Shown here in pieces: positions 11,190 to 24,894 of a stretch of 64,000 nt of DNA. The stretch lies in the NCBI GenBank assembly GCA_902729315.2, contig LR746267.1, positions 9,604,424 to 9,668,423 on the forward strand, read 5' to 3'. A model generated the notes under the pieces. The model saw only the letters and a program-made list of their open reading frames with translations. It had not been told where the DNA came from and made no database searches. The translations under genes were made by a program, and so were the position numbers. The DNA is from Spirodela intermedia (taxonomy: Eukaryota; Streptophyta; Magnoliopsida; Alismatales; Araceae). Every line of letters begins with the position of its first letter. The stretch's first letter is position 1.

Positions 11190-14100
11190 AAGAGAACAGG
11201 GCCAAGACTATGCGAGACTAGGGCCTACATGGCCCATTAGTACAAAACGAATCAATCTTTGTAGGGAATTTGTTTAATATTTCACGAAAAAGGTATCAAA
11301 GAATGTTCGGTCCTCTAAAGTTGATCAATCAATGGATAATCACAGAGTCTTCATTAAATGAAGACGTCCTTTTCACAAAAGTAGAGCACAAATGGCCGTC
11401 AGTCAGCCACGCAGATTTTTCTGATTCATAATAGAAGATTTTCATAGGCTTTGATTCTTGATTGAGCTACAGAGTCCACGGTATGAAGACGGATATCAAT
11501 GATATAAGGCAATTCGAAGAATGTAGAGCTATGGTTGTCTTTCAATACTCTGTTGTCTCCAAACGACTCATATGGGTAGGTAAACTAAGAACTGAATTCC
11601 AATGACAAATCAAACCGATCCAAAAATAGAAAGAAACAACCATAGCTCTGACCTTCTTGAACAGCTTTGCATATGCTTCCCAATGCTTCATCTGAGAGGA
11701 GTATCTCCTGTCAGCCAAGGCCTCAGATGCTTCTAGCTCAAAATTCACAGCAACAAGTAAATCTCTCCCTCTCTGATCAATCCTGGAAAATGAACATTGA
11801 CGGTGAATAAGAATGGTGCAATTGACGATGCTTGTTTTGAAATTTGCAAATTGTTCTTCACCTTAGAATGACAGCTCCAAGCAATTGGCTGCCCTCTACG
11901 CGAAGGACCGGATGGCCCACTCTCAGGAACCCATGCTTTGGATGAACTTCCTGAGAGCCAGTCTCCTCTTCAAGATCTTTAGGTTCATATGACGATGAAT
12001 CGACCTTTGAATCGGGGACATTGCTTGCATATCCGACCTTACTATCAGATTCCTTATATAACCAATGGGCAGCAAGTCCAGATTCAGCATACTCATGCAT
12101 CCGCTGTCAATGATGAGAATGTTATTGATTTCAGTTTAATCTAAGGCTAGAATCGAAAACTAGAAGGTTTCTGTAGACTTGAGCAACAGGGATATGATTT
12201 ATGTCACACCTGTGTTCTTATTTGCACCTCCAACGGCGCACTATCAGGACCTTGCACCGCGGTATGAAGAGACTGAAAAGGGGAATAAATTATGAGAAAT
12301 TCAACCGCCAGTTTTTTTGTCTTAGTTTCTTTTATGATGGAGGGAATTTTCTGGACATGGAGGAAGAGTAGGTTGGATGGGAAGAGAAAAGAATGCTTGA
12401 AATGGTTAGATTCTTCATGCTCTGCACAAACAGATGAGGCAAAGTAGAACGTATGCGAATCAATATTTATCGATATCTACTGCCATGTACCATCCGAGAT
12501 GCTAGTTATTACATCAGATAACCACTTACCTGATAACCACTCGGCTTAGGATTGACAATGTAATCATCAAACTCACCGTCGACAGGTGTCCAGAGCCTGG
12601 AAAATGTTCACGAAAGAGACATATGCGGTCACCATACAGGACACTGGTGAAGATAATTTACAGAAATATTGCCTAAATGCTAAATCTAGAAAGCTTCAAA
12701 GAAAGAAACTAAAGACTGAAGAAATCAAAGACAGCAAGTGAATTACAACATAGGAGGTCCCGTGATTGCAAGACAAGGAAATGGACAGGACCACTGACGT
12801 GAAAAGGAAGGAGATAAGTGAAATTGACACTGGGCCAAAGCCCCTTTTGTTCTCAGCCCAGGCACCAGGCAACAGCGCTCCTCACCATTGTCACCCCATG
12901 TGCATGTATGTCTATGGCCTGAGTACACTGAGAGTGTGTGGAGCAAGAACGTGATTCTGGGGTGTCATGGAAAAAGCCCAAGCAGAGCTCACTTATAAGC
13001 AAACGATGTCTGCAGTAACCTCCTTGACAGCTGAGGACATTCATTGGATAAGTTGATCGATACTAATTATGCACTTGATCAAATCTCGCAAAGAGATTAC
13101 TTCTCTATGTTAAAGGAATTTCAAGGCGGTTCTTCGACGGGGGTACAGGAAACTATAGCATGTATGGACCCATTCAGCATCGGTCTCCTCTCCACAAAAA
13201 GAGGAAATGAAGGGTTTGCATCTCTCATGCATGATTCTTGGGTTGGGGCATAACGCAAGGAGGTGGAAATTCTCAGGGTAGTGACACCTACAGTGACCCC
13301 TGAGCAGACAGTATCGTGTCCTTTAGACAAAGAGAAACAACAGTTGATGTGCTCCGTTACCTGTGTACAATATCAAGGAGACTGTAGCAGCTCTTAATAG
13401 CTGGTCCATGTAGCCTCCCGTTCTTATCCCCAACCACCACACGCAGCGCCCGGGCATCATATACTTCCCTTATACTTATGCCTTTTCTTTTCATCTACTC
13501 AAAAAGGAATGAATCAATGACTCGTTGCATTACTTGGGTTAATAATAAAATCAATTTTTTTCTGTATAATTATATGGAAACTATTAAAAGTTCGGATGCT
13601 GAATATTTGGAGATTTGTTCAACGATGTGATTCAAATATGAAATAGAACAATTGTACAGAAACATAACATCCTAGAAAGCAATTCCATACAGAGTCTCTT
13701 GGATTCAAACTACATTTCCGGAAATAAATATATGACTACTCATAAAAATCAGTCCATTATGGGTTGTCAAGGAGTCATTTCATACAGAATGCGGTGTTCA
13801 TTAAATCCATTTGTTACTATAGATTGCCCCTGTTGTAGGAAAAGAAACAATTTCATTCATAGCATGACATTTTCAGCACGGCTAAAATAAAACAGATTTA
13901 ATGGTTCATCTGAATATTTTCTCGCGGTAATCCTCTGGAACTTTGTCAAGATATCTCAGAAGAACCCTCCCAAGAGAGGCTGTGGCAATGGACTCCGTTG
14001 TACAGGATGAAGCCCCTGAAAGTCCTGGCTGCGTGCTGGATTAGGACATACCTCTGTTCCCCAGGAATGAGGAGACAATAAGGTCCAACTGGGAGGACTT

Positions 14101-17100
14101 CCGCATGAGATTTGAGAAAAAAACTCTTCATACGGAGGCTGACAAGATGACTTTCATGTGAAGAACATACTACGAGTACCCATCAAATTAAATAGCTAAA
14201 AGAAGGCCAGTCATAATCAGCCAATGTCAGTCTAATCGACTAATTCCGGGCTGAGATTGAAGTTTCAAAAGTTGATAAAGAGAAAGAACAGAAATGGAAG
14301 AAGAAGAATAAGAAGAAAATAACAAGGGGAGGCTGAAGGCTACAGCAGATAGAAGAAGAGGAGAGAAAAGGCATGACATAGAAAGTGGGAAACCTCTCCC
14401 TCCATCTTTCCTGCTTTTGCTTCCTCCTTTTCCCTTCTCTCTGAAGCCGCCAGATAGCAGATGAGAAATGGACGAAAGTGAATGATATTAAGAGGAAGCT
14501 ATTTTCTGGAAACTGAATCACAAATTATTTTTACTTTTATTTTATCATAAAGATATTCTTACATATAAGTTTGAAAATCGGTCATTACTTGTTTGTATTT
14601 TTGGAATTTTTGTAGCCAGAACAGCTGATTTGATTTGAATTTGCTGAAGAAGGCGAAGCAAACTGGATCAATATCAGGTGCTAGTGATCGGAGATTTGAT
14701 ACCAATAAGTGATCCTTAAATATGACCAAAGAACATTTCAGCAAGCAAAGTGTCCAAAACTCGTAAGCTGTATAGAAGAGATAATAACCCATCTCCAGGA
14801 AACAGGAAAAAATCTTCCCACTGCTGGGAACATTACTATCGGCTCAGCTTTTCTGCTTTATACCATAGCGATGGCTTTTAAAATTCAATGTTCAAGTTCA
14901 AAATAATAACTACACAAGGCTTGAGTTTTTCTGTTACATGTTAATGCTGTATCTTTTGCTATTCATTAATGCCACTTGTAAAACATATCATCTTACCAGC
15001 AAGCAAAACTTTTTGCAAGGCCATACCAATAAGAGAGGGAACCAAGATCTTTGGACAGCTACAAAGAACATGGCGAGAATTTCTAAAACCTAATATGAAG
15101 TGGGGCTTGTAATACCTTGCAATAGATGCTGTATAAGCTTTTCAATCGACTTGACAATGTTACTTCCATTCCCGGAATGTAACTGCAGAGAAAGGCAAAA
15201 TTCAAGCAGCCACAATCAGCTGCAGAACAGGAGTAAAAATTCTCACAGAAATGATAAAGACTGTCTTCTACTCGTTAAAAAAATAAATAAATTTTTTGGA
15301 GGACATCATCTGAATCCCAACCCACAATACGCAAAAAGGTCATTGATGGAAATGTGCTTTTAAATAAACGACCAGTAGAACATAAAGATGCATTATCATG
15401 AACTTTCACAAAAGGTTTCTATCTAGAACTAACAAAAAAAGATTAAGTGTTGTGGGACATACGAAGTTGATATGAAAAGTTCTTGTTGAAGTGCTTCCTC
15501 ACATAGTACTAAAGATGACAATGCAACTCCAGCATCATTTACAACCTTATGGCTAATATTAGAAACATCAGAATCTGTTCTGAGATTATTGAGAAAACAC
15601 ATTCGCTTCCTTCTATCCATAAACAGATCAAATGGTAGTACTGCCTGCAAAAGATTCTGTGCACAGGAATAACTGAAACAAATCAATGACAGTGAATAAT
15701 AATTCAATTTAAAACATGCGGAGGTTAATAAAAATGATATGGCATCTCCTGAACCAGAAGTATACATGATATGTTAGAAACAAACATTATACAGGATTTA
15801 TGACTTTTAGGGACTTACCTATAGGTTGAATCCTCACGAAACTTTATTTTAAATGATTATCTCAACCTAAAAACCTATACACTTTCAAACAATGATTCAC
15901 ATTGGAACCTAATTCTTACAGGTCAAAGTACAACTACATTGGGACATAACTAAAATTTCACATCAGATCACAAAATATGAGGAGGATGCTTTCATGTAAG
16001 CTCATTATATTTTTCTAAGCGGCATATAACTTCTTTAAAAAGACATAATTCGACAACACAAGAAAACCCCTCTGACATGCATTCTCCTTCCCAATATGCA
16101 GTAAGTTATCAAGATGTACAAAATAAACTCTAAAGTTTGCAATGGTGATTTTTTTTATACGCACTAAATATGATTGATATTGCTAACTTGTCCTGCAAGG
16201 TATCTAATGACAATAAAACACCGAAAGGGTTATGATAGTTTTATCTCCAGATCTACAGAACATTCGAGCTTTGAGTTTTATCGAGTGGCAGAAACATACT
16301 AAACCAATCCATTTCAGCATTTTCAAAGCACAAAATTGTCCATCACATGACCAAGTATTCCTTGGTCGGTCAGGGTACATATATACATATCCTAGATAAC
16401 TGGAAAGCAATTACCATCTACAACTGCAGCTCCTTGTCTAAAGCATAACTGAAGAAAGTTTTCACGAACATGACATAGAAAGGTTACCCTGAATCAAAGG
16501 TCCGAAAAACATTATGCTACAAAATGCACCATTCTTCTCTCAACAGGCTTTACCTCTCCTATAATCATGAAATTTCCACAAATTCTGAAACCTAAATAAT
16601 ATTGGCTAAGATTCTTCAGTAATCGAAAATTCTCAATAAAATGCTCTCATCTCCAAATTCCATGACCAATTCTAGATAACTTTGATAGCACTTACAGGTG
16701 CAATCAAGCCTAATCAGATCGGTATCAGAAACTCAATCTCACCTTGATTCACATAATTCCTCCTTGAGATGAAAGGTTGCCTAAATCACTTGATTTTGGC
16801 TTATGTTTGAATGCTTCCACCGGTGTCAAAACGGACAACAAAACCAAACACACACGAGATGATAGTTTTTTGTGTGCCTGACAACTGCACTAGAATCCCC
16901 ATTAGAATTTGATCATGTAATCCGGAATTTAGTTATACAGGTTCATTGATTATCTAATCACACCATTCCAACTAAAAGCGATGCTAAAACAAACGACTGT
17001 GTTGTGTACAAAAACGACAAAGAGCGATAAACGTCAAATTATGCAGATTATGTAAGCGAAGTAATTTTAGGCTAATATACACGCATAATTTTTATCTGAT

Positions 17101-20100
17101 TAACACTAAAATGTTAAGATATTTCTAGCTCTAAAAAATTAGTCCACACTTATTACTTGATTGAAAATATAGAAATCAATCCTCTGTCCATGTTCATGAA
17201 CGGTTTTATGAGCCAACGATTTTCCCGGGTCTACAAATCATGTTTATCCTTGAAAGAACTTTAGAAAGAAAAGACATGAAGTGTCTCAAACTAAAAGCAA
17301 ATAAATAAGTTTTAACCAGTCTATACCCTTATGTTTTCCATATCTTCAACCAAAGACATAGAACCTTTGTAGTCATTGAGTGGTAAGAGAATCCCAGGCT
17401 TTGCAGATATTCTTCTCGGATTTCTAGTCTTAGAGTCAGAACTCCACATTGAAGCAAGTTCAGATCGGATTTGCTGAAACGTATCTGGCTGCAAAACAGA
17501 ATAATTTGTTAACTTTCTCAAGTTCAATGCTGTCAGTATTAGCTTACCAAAACATGAAAACCGATATAAAAATATGGGAAAAAGAAAGAACAATTCAACC
17601 CAGATGATCAACAAGAGGAAAGATGCACTCGTGTTTAACAGAGATAATTTTCATCCCACATCATTCAAAGGCACCATGATCAAATCTGGGTATACAGTGA
17701 AATGAGGAAAAACGATGTGATGGAGAATTTCAAGGCTGAATACAAAACATTTAGTGTAACAGAAGAAACATTTCAATGATCTTATATTTCCGAACTCAAA
17801 TTGAAAAGATCTTCACCAGAAAGTTGATCTACTATGCACACTGGAGGAAAATAAATTAATAAATCTAGAGTGTGTACCTGAAGAACAGCAAAGCATAGAT
17901 CCTCAAGTTCCGCTTTCAAGGCCCAAACACCCAGCCTAGATGCAAGTGAACACCATACAGACAATGTCTCCTGTGCAACAGCTTGTGCCTTAGGTAGTGG
18001 CAAAGCATAACTGGAAAAGAGAACAAAAATGATTAAGAAAGCGTTGTTAACATGTATAGTAGGATTTCTGAAAAAGCTCTGAAAGACAATATTACACAGC
18101 ATGGAACACCGAAACGATATGCATGAATTGAGCATTATGGAACAATATCATATTATTTTTTCAGCATGCCGGCAATCAGAATATTCATAGTCAGACTGGG
18201 TATCACATTTCAAAAATCAAATGGTTCTAGTCAAGCATCATATTTCTTGATAAGGTTGGGTGTCCAACACAATTTCACTCGAATAAGATTGGAAGTCTGA
18301 GATGACGAACGATAGATGTGTCGCCCTCAATCAAGCAGTAATGCTGACAAATAATAGTTGATTAGAGTCTAAAACAATTTAGTGTCTAAAACAATATTTT
18401 GCACAAAGCTTGACATCATAGCATCACAAAGGAAATATAAAATGGAATGTGAAGAGCAAGCATTCTAGGAAATACACCCTCTCCCTAATTGATGAAGATT
18501 GGCACTACACAGGGATTAGCCACAGGAATAACATTTTGACGCAGAAACGTCCGGACTAACAATTGATAGAGCACAGTTTGCCACAAGATTGGAATATCCA
18601 GATCTAGATGATGATTGATCCCTCTGATAAAATTGACAGAGTGAGGGGGAAGGGGAGGAACCGTTTATAATAGCAAAGTATCATTCAAATAACTCTAAAA
18701 AACCAATAAAACCCTATAAACCATGAAGAAAAGGTCATGCATTCAAATCCTCCACATTATCCCCATTTTTAAAGCACTGTCCTGTGCGGAACTATGTAAC
18801 TGAGGCAGATGTGAGCACCACAATCAAGTGCAGATGAAACATATTGTCATTTCAAGTATAATACAAAACAATTGCCTGAGATTAAGACTAAGATTAACAC
18901 AAAGTTATAATCATAAAATAGGCTCCCAGAAAAAATCAAGGGCATATTTTCGAAATCAACAAAGAGGCAGGATCTTTGAGTAATTCTATACTATGAGACT
19001 TTGAACAAAACTAATGAAATTAAATAAGACGACCAATGCATTTGGATGACAGAGGTAAAAAAAGGTAGCAGTCTTACATTGTTCTCATGTTATGAAGCCG
19101 ATCTGCAAGTTTGATAAGAACCACACGAGGGTCATCAACCATTCCCAGCAGCATAGCTCTCAGTTTATTTGCCTAAAACATCACCAGAAGGTAAACATTT
19201 AATCCTAGAATCCAGATAGCCAAATAAGGTGTTTACTTTTTGAGAATGAACAATCTTTTAGGACACAAATTAACAATGAATTGCAAAAGTCAGGGATAGT
19301 TGTTGGAAGAAGGTTCAGAAACCCATAGAAAATCCAATCAAACGGGTATCCAAATCGTGCCGGATTGACCATATCGGCCATTCTGAGGAAAGATAATTTG
19401 GGTAAAAATAAAGAAAAGCATATATTTCAAAATTTTAAAGCAAAGGGGAGAAAGTAAAATTGGAGAGTAACTGAAGGCTTTTATATAAATTGCTAAGCTC
19501 CGTTTCTACCCCTCTGCCTGTTTTCTAACTGAGGGAGGGTGGCATGCAGAGCAGAGATATGGGTGGCAGGCCCGCTGCTGTAGAGGCCATTGGTGACAAA
19601 GCTAAGCAATTGGCCCTGACTAGCTCCAGGTGACTTTCTTTTTTTTTTCTTTTTTTTCTTTCCTTCTTTCTCTCTTATTTCTTCCCTCTCCTGCATTATC
19701 TGCCAGCAAATGATATTTCCACATTCTTCCTGCATTAATAACACTACTGGAGGAAACTGGCTAATCCCAGTGAAATAGGGACAAATCAGCTGCAAAATAG
19801 GCCACTTCCATGCCTATTCAAGATCAGGCAGGGCGGCTAATTTACAATCAGAATCGGCCAAGTATCCTATTGCAAAACTATGACCATCGGTCAGGAAAGG
19901 AAACGAAAGAAACTGGTGTTATGGTTACTTATGTCCTCCGGTTTTCATAAACCTTGAATATGAAATGATGAATATAGCAGTAGCCCAAATGGTAAGCCTC
20001 TGAAGGTTTGGTATCTTGCATTCCTCAAAACCATACTATTGATAACCTTCAATAGTTCTTCAATTATCCAAAGGTGAAAAACCATTGTTAAACGTCTCCT

Positions 20101-23100
20101 ACTGAATGAGTGGGGTTCCATCACAAAGGCTAAAAGATATGTAGCATATGAGTCAAGATAATCCGTTCAACAGAGTGTCATGAAACCTTTGATTTCTAAA
20201 GTAATATAGAGAAATCATTATCAGCAGATAAGAAAATATAGAAACTTTCATTTGAGTAAACAAAAAAGCATATATTTTCTCCAGGAATTGGATGGGTACT
20301 AGGAACATACCTCTTCAGATGTAAGATCACTTTGGTTAATGGATTTTCTGCGATGTCTTCGAAGTAGCTGCAACAGATGGAAACGAAGTCATAAACAGTA
20401 ATAAAAATTAATATAAAGATCCCTAATAGACTCAAAGTGTTGATAAATACAAAGCCATAGGATTCCATAAATATTAACCTGGTAGCTCAGACACTTTGTT
20501 GAAGAAAGCCAACATTTCTTATCGGACGCTAAAACTAAAAACAATATATCAGATTATTATTAGACTAGTTTAAACCTTAACCTTGTTTTAAAATCCTTGG
20601 ATATGTCAGATGATACTTCTTAATTACAACTTTACATCATGTCACAAAAGAATACCTACGTCTATTCCATCATTGGATGCCTCAAGATATTAAAATCTTC
20701 GTGTAACCAACGAAACAAGAAAGCTCAAGATCTAGCTATTAGCGGATAGTAAAGAACTCTTGTAAATATTTTAGTCTCACCTGATTTATGTAGCTAAGCT
20801 TTGAAACACCAGCAACTAAATTCCTCACATCAGTTCCAAATTCTTCCTCTATTCTATGAAGAGTTTCAAATGTATCATCAATTACATCATGCAGAATTCC
20901 TGCCACAACTGTGTTTACAGCCTGCATCAGGACATTTAGTATGGTGTCAAGTCAGTAAACATGGGAGCAATATCCACACCCACAATTCTCTAAATAAAAG
21001 AAAATTCATGCGAATATTCAAGGGTTCCACGACAAAAAATTCCACGGATATAAATCAAGTATCAAGTGAAGGATCACATACACGGTCCCCACTTGTTGGA
21101 ACCAAGGCTGCTAAGATTTTTCCTGTATATATACAATGGGTTACATATGGTTCTCCTGTTTTTCTTAGTTGGCCATGGTGAGCTTTTCGTGCAAACTCAA
21201 TAGCCTTGAGAACCTGTAATGACAAATTAAACACGTTTTTAATTGAAAGAAAACTATAAGAGCTTATTAAAAGGTACAGGGGAAATGGCGATTAAAAAGA
21301 AACCTTTGCATCATTGAAAATAGGGTATCCTGTCAATTCTACTCCATCAAGAACTATAGAATCTGCATTAACAAATACAAAACAATTGGAATGAAGTTTC
21401 TAATCAAAACCGGAATTAATGAAAAAAATAATATGAAAATGGATTATATATCATGAAAACATGCAGTCAACAAACACAAATAATTCAATTTTCAATTCGG
21501 AAAATATGCAGTAAAATAATGAGAAAAACCTGTCAAAGTTCATAATAACGTTATCACATCTAACTAAATTTCCATGGAAAGCTGAATATTTGAAATTCAA
21601 ATCCATGGAAATCCGTCAAGGTTTCTTGTCTTTAGTCTTGCATTAAGTTTCCAGGTGAAACAATGAAACTAGGATAATCTAATGACAAGATTGGATATTA
21701 GGATCGTAATGACCTAGTCAGAGATGCAGTAAATAAAAATAATTTTCAGCAGCAAGGCTAAAGTGTTAAGGCGTTTTTATCTTCTTTAGCTACTAAAGCT
21801 TTTTCAATCCCTAATATGTCAAAAACCATAATGAAAATTGTAGAAGATATTAGAAGCTCCTAAGTTTGAAGGCAGAAGAGAAAGGTAAAAAGGACATTCA
21901 TCTGCTGAATGTAGATTGCATATGTAAGAATATAAATACAAGGGATAGAAGGCTAAGATTGATACCTTAAATAAAGCTGTAGAACCAAATAACTACAGAG
22001 GTTTAATTATGAAAGTTTGCGGTGCACTAAATTCCAGTGTTTTTTTCCCAGACCATTCCTACTGTTCGTCCTATATAGACACATTCTAGAAACTTTCCAA
22101 TACTATTTCGACTTTAATGCTCTGTCAGATTAAAAGGAGAACCATGAGATTTTGGAAATTCTGGAGAATTAATGACATCCAGATTTCATCTGGAAAACCA
22201 GATGTCAAGAGAAAAAAAGGTTAACCGACTGTGTGACATAGTAGAAGAGGGAGGACACCAATTTTTATTACTCGATCATAAACTGAAGAATTTTACAGCT
22301 TCGGCATGTTAATGTGGCCTTTGAGGCAAGAAAATTTTACACCAACTCATGTTGATGTGAGGCCGTAACCCAGAGAGAGTAACAACAATAATGCGGTCAA
22401 ACACCAACCATTATTCTGGTTCGAATGAATAGGACCGTTCCTGAAGCTCAGAGCTCCGGAGGGAAACGAACAACTCATTTTGTGCAGTGGACAATGATGG
22501 ATCCCTGGAAAATCCTCAGTGTAACAGGGTTGGAATTCACTGGTATAGCCTCTCTTGTTATGAGTTTACTGGTCAATCCCTATTCACAAGTTCGTCAGGC
22601 AAGCAACCGACCAGCAAACTTACGCAAGAGTCACTGAACATACAAACACTTGTTCCGCGCCCTCATCAAAAAGCTAGAAAATGCGCATGGAACTTAAAAA
22701 CCTAATTCTTCTTCGTCCGGCATCTCGTTTTTCGGGAGAGTCAACAGCAGAGAGGCGGACAGGACAGAAGCATACTCGGCTGGTCCTCCCCTCTGGGCCA
22801 CAGGAAGTCGACCTTGGTCGAGAGGCACGCCCCGGACGCAATCGCCACCGCCGTTACTGCCACGTGAGCTATCGCCTGAGCCACCGCTGAGTGCGCGGTC
22901 CCGCCGCCCCCGCCGCTCCCGGCCGCGGCGGCGATCGCGCCGCCACTGCTGACGGCGGCCGCCAGCCTGGGGGCCACCTGGTCGAGCAAGCAACGAAACC
23001 TGCCGGCGACGCGGCCGGAGCCCGCTGCCGCGCTCGGGAGGAGGGAGCAGAGGGAGGAGCCACTGCAGCATCCTCCTCGCGGCCCCAGGGGCCACATCCT

Positions 23101-23175
23101 CCCCCCGCGTCTGCGGAGGAGGACGCGGGTTCCCCTCTGCCCGAGCATGGCGGAGCCGGAGGAACAGGAGGACAT
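9646..23175 (-). CDS. RelA/SpoT homologue: chloroplast (p)ppGpp synthetase/hydrolase with C-terminal TGS
   Basis: Eighteen exons, read from the 5' end: 22776-23175, 21304-21362, 21082-21213, 20781-20921, 20311-20367, 19078-19172, 17878-18010, 17327-17488, 15463-15644, 15116-15182, 13361-13494, 12530-12596, 12210-12272, 11862-12103, 11653-11782, 10966-11058, 10267-10473, 9646-9942. They join in frame to 2661 nt (886 aa). Exon 1 encodes a Ser/Arg/Ala/Gly-rich N-terminus fitting a transit peptide, then a hydrophobic stretch ending [11 protein letters not shown]. The HD hydrolase has [11 protein letters not shown] (His165/166), ILHDVIDDT (HD208-209) and LADRLHNM (Asp287). The synthetase has [28 protein letters not shown] (Asp489), [14 protein letters not shown] and EVQIRT (Glu558). 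A TGS domain (about 825-886) ends the protein in [13 protein letters not shown]. No ACT domain or EF hands were seen, unlike Arabidopsis RSH1 and CRSH, so the paralogue name is left open. The start ATG at 23175 is a choice; 23148 is an alternative. Confidence 0.88.
11112..11187. repeat. GA microsatellite in an RSH intron
   Basis: About 75 bp of nearly perfect GA repeat lies in the intron between the RSH exons at 11653-11782 and 10966-11058. It reads as CT in the RSH sense, only about 55 bp upstream of that intron's 3' splice site, so it may serve as an extended polypyrimidine tract. Confidence 0.85.
13906..14181 (-). pseudogene. unidentified C-terminal gene relic inside an RSH intron
   Basis: The intron between RSH exons 15116-15182 and 13361-13494 contains protein-like sequence on the minus strand. 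The upper part (14052-14181) reads [20 protein letters not shown] then [18 protein letters not shown]. After a frame change near 14016-14051 it reads [19 protein letters not shown] then [16 protein letters not shown] and a stop at 13906-13908. The gap between the two frames is only 36 bp, shorter than usual for a plant intron, so a frameshift is likelier. It is not an RSH exon: the flanking exons join in phase and read through conserved RelA motifs without it. I do not recognise the parent gene. Confidence 0.45.
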
Positions 23176-23560
23176 GCTCGTCGGAGGAGGAGCACCGGCG
23201 GATTGGAGTACTCCGATCTACTTCAGAGGAGAAATCATCCGCATCGTCGGCGTCGCAGGCCCCGTCAGAGGAGCAGATGCGCCGAACGCGGTGGGCTCCC
23301 CTGTAATCGGGTGGTCGACGTGGCCCCTCTCTCCCTCTCTCTCTCTCGCTTTCTCTCTCGGCTCTAGGGGGACTCGGAAAATGGAAAAATATCTTGTGGG
23401 CTCCACATGGTGGTCCCACTCTCCTGTTTTTTCCACTTGAGGTTCTTGGTCCCCATGAATTGTATATTACAACGTAATTATGAATCCTGTTGGCTCTAAA
23501 CTCAATTAAGATCAAGAATGGGGGATTAAATTGATATTTTCCTAACTTTGACAAACTATT
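22770..23560 (-). promoter_or_regulatory. RSH first exon and probable promoter side
   Basis: Upstream of the RSH ATG (23175) the minus strand shows a GA-rich stretch (CT on the plus strand near 23330-23355), placed like the CT/GA leader tracts of the other genes here. No TATA box stands out close to the ATG. The very GC-rich first exon leaves long open frames on both strands, which are not genes. Confidence 0.4.
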
Positions 23561-24894
23561 CTAAGCTTCTCTACCTTTTCTTTTACTCCAAGATTTTATC
23601 TAGATCTCCCCTATCTTTCTAACTTGATCATTCCAATAATTCTAACAGAATTATGATCTTAATTTTCGACTAAACAAACATTTAGTGATTTTTTTTAATT
23701 ATGAGGCTAAGCTCCCATACAATTTCACCAGAAAAATTCTTCAAAACTTTCCATTCTAGGTGGGCCGGAGCTAATTAAATGGATCATGTTAGTTAATTGA
23801 TTAAGTAACAACTTGATCACAAACTTAAAGTGCACAAAATAAGAAAATAGCCAATAAAATTATATACAAAGTTGGGTTTTTTCAATATTTGATGAATACT
23901 TGAATCACATACAAAAAGTTTGGTGAAGAGGGAGTATAATTGCATTTAATTCTCTTTTCCTTCTTCAAGTTAGAGAGCTATATGATTATAAAAGGCATTA
24001 TAATCAAGTTGAAGAATAATTTTTATGAATCAAGATTTGCTCTTGAAATTATTGTATTTATCTTTTTTGATTGAGCTTCAAACTCCATTCGGATTCTCAT
24101 AAGGATTTGGTTGCAAGAAATAAATTGGAGATCATAGAGAGGTCACGGATAATAGTCTGGGTTGTTTTAAGCCATCAGAAAAATACTATATTTGTTTATA
24201 GAGAAATTCAAAGCACAACCTTTTCCTATCTTCCACTAGTATTCAACAGTAAAATTTCTAAAGTTAGTTATGAAATCAAACGATAGGAAATCAATGAAAC
24301 ATGTATTTTGAGGATTCATATATCCTATAATATTAACGAATAGATTTAGTCATTAAGCTTTAACATAGATATCCTAAGTTAAAAGTTATGACTTTTCTAG
24401 TAAGAATTCATTGCCATTAAAAATGTAATCATAAATAAATACAACTCGAGATAAACTAATAATTTTGTGTCCAAATTAAATCAAAATTGACTCAAAATTA
24501 ACATATTGAATCCTCATACCAATATTTTATATCACAATTCAGGTACTTATGATGTCCAAAATTATTTTTCAATCAATATTAATAATTTTTTTAGAAAATT
24601 ATAAATAGCTCTTTATATAGTTTGGATTCAATCAATTAATTCTCTAATGAAGATCCTCTTAACTAATAATGCTCAGCCATGGACATCTAGTACATTGACT
24701 AAGCTTTCATACCAATATTTTAAGTCAAATATTTGTAGAAAATATGATACCCATATCATTACTTCTCTTTAGTGATATTTCTGAAAATTATTTATGATTT
24801 CCAAAGGTGTAACTAAAGTTAAAAAAGTTTTTTAATATAATTATTTCAAGCATTTTTCTAAAGTACTCATTTGTGTTATCTGAACGATACAAGA
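23561..24894. other. AT-rich spacer with a dispersed repeat
   Basis: No gene was recognised. The part from about 24370 to 24800 is similar to about 37470-37800 in the same orientation. The clearest shared stretch is CATCTAGTA, a GACTA-type string, TTTCATRCCAATATTTTA, then TTTCT...AAAATTATTTAT. It is probably a non-coding retroelement or low-copy repeat. Confidence 0.5.

Noticed and set aside
13906-14181. Treating the nested relic as an RSH exon
   Set aside because: RSH exons 15116-15182 and 13361-13494 join in phase and read through [13 protein letters not shown], a continuous RelA motif.
9646-23175. Naming the gene RSH1
   Set aside because: Arabidopsis RSH1 has TGS followed by ACT and a different HD region. 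This product ends in TGS and shows no ACT, so the paralogue name is left open.
22694-23554. 286-codon minus-strand open frame over the RSH first exon
   Set aside because: It is a shadow of the GC-rich RSH exon 1 in another frame. The frame ending [11 protein letters not shown] joins correctly to the next RSH exon.
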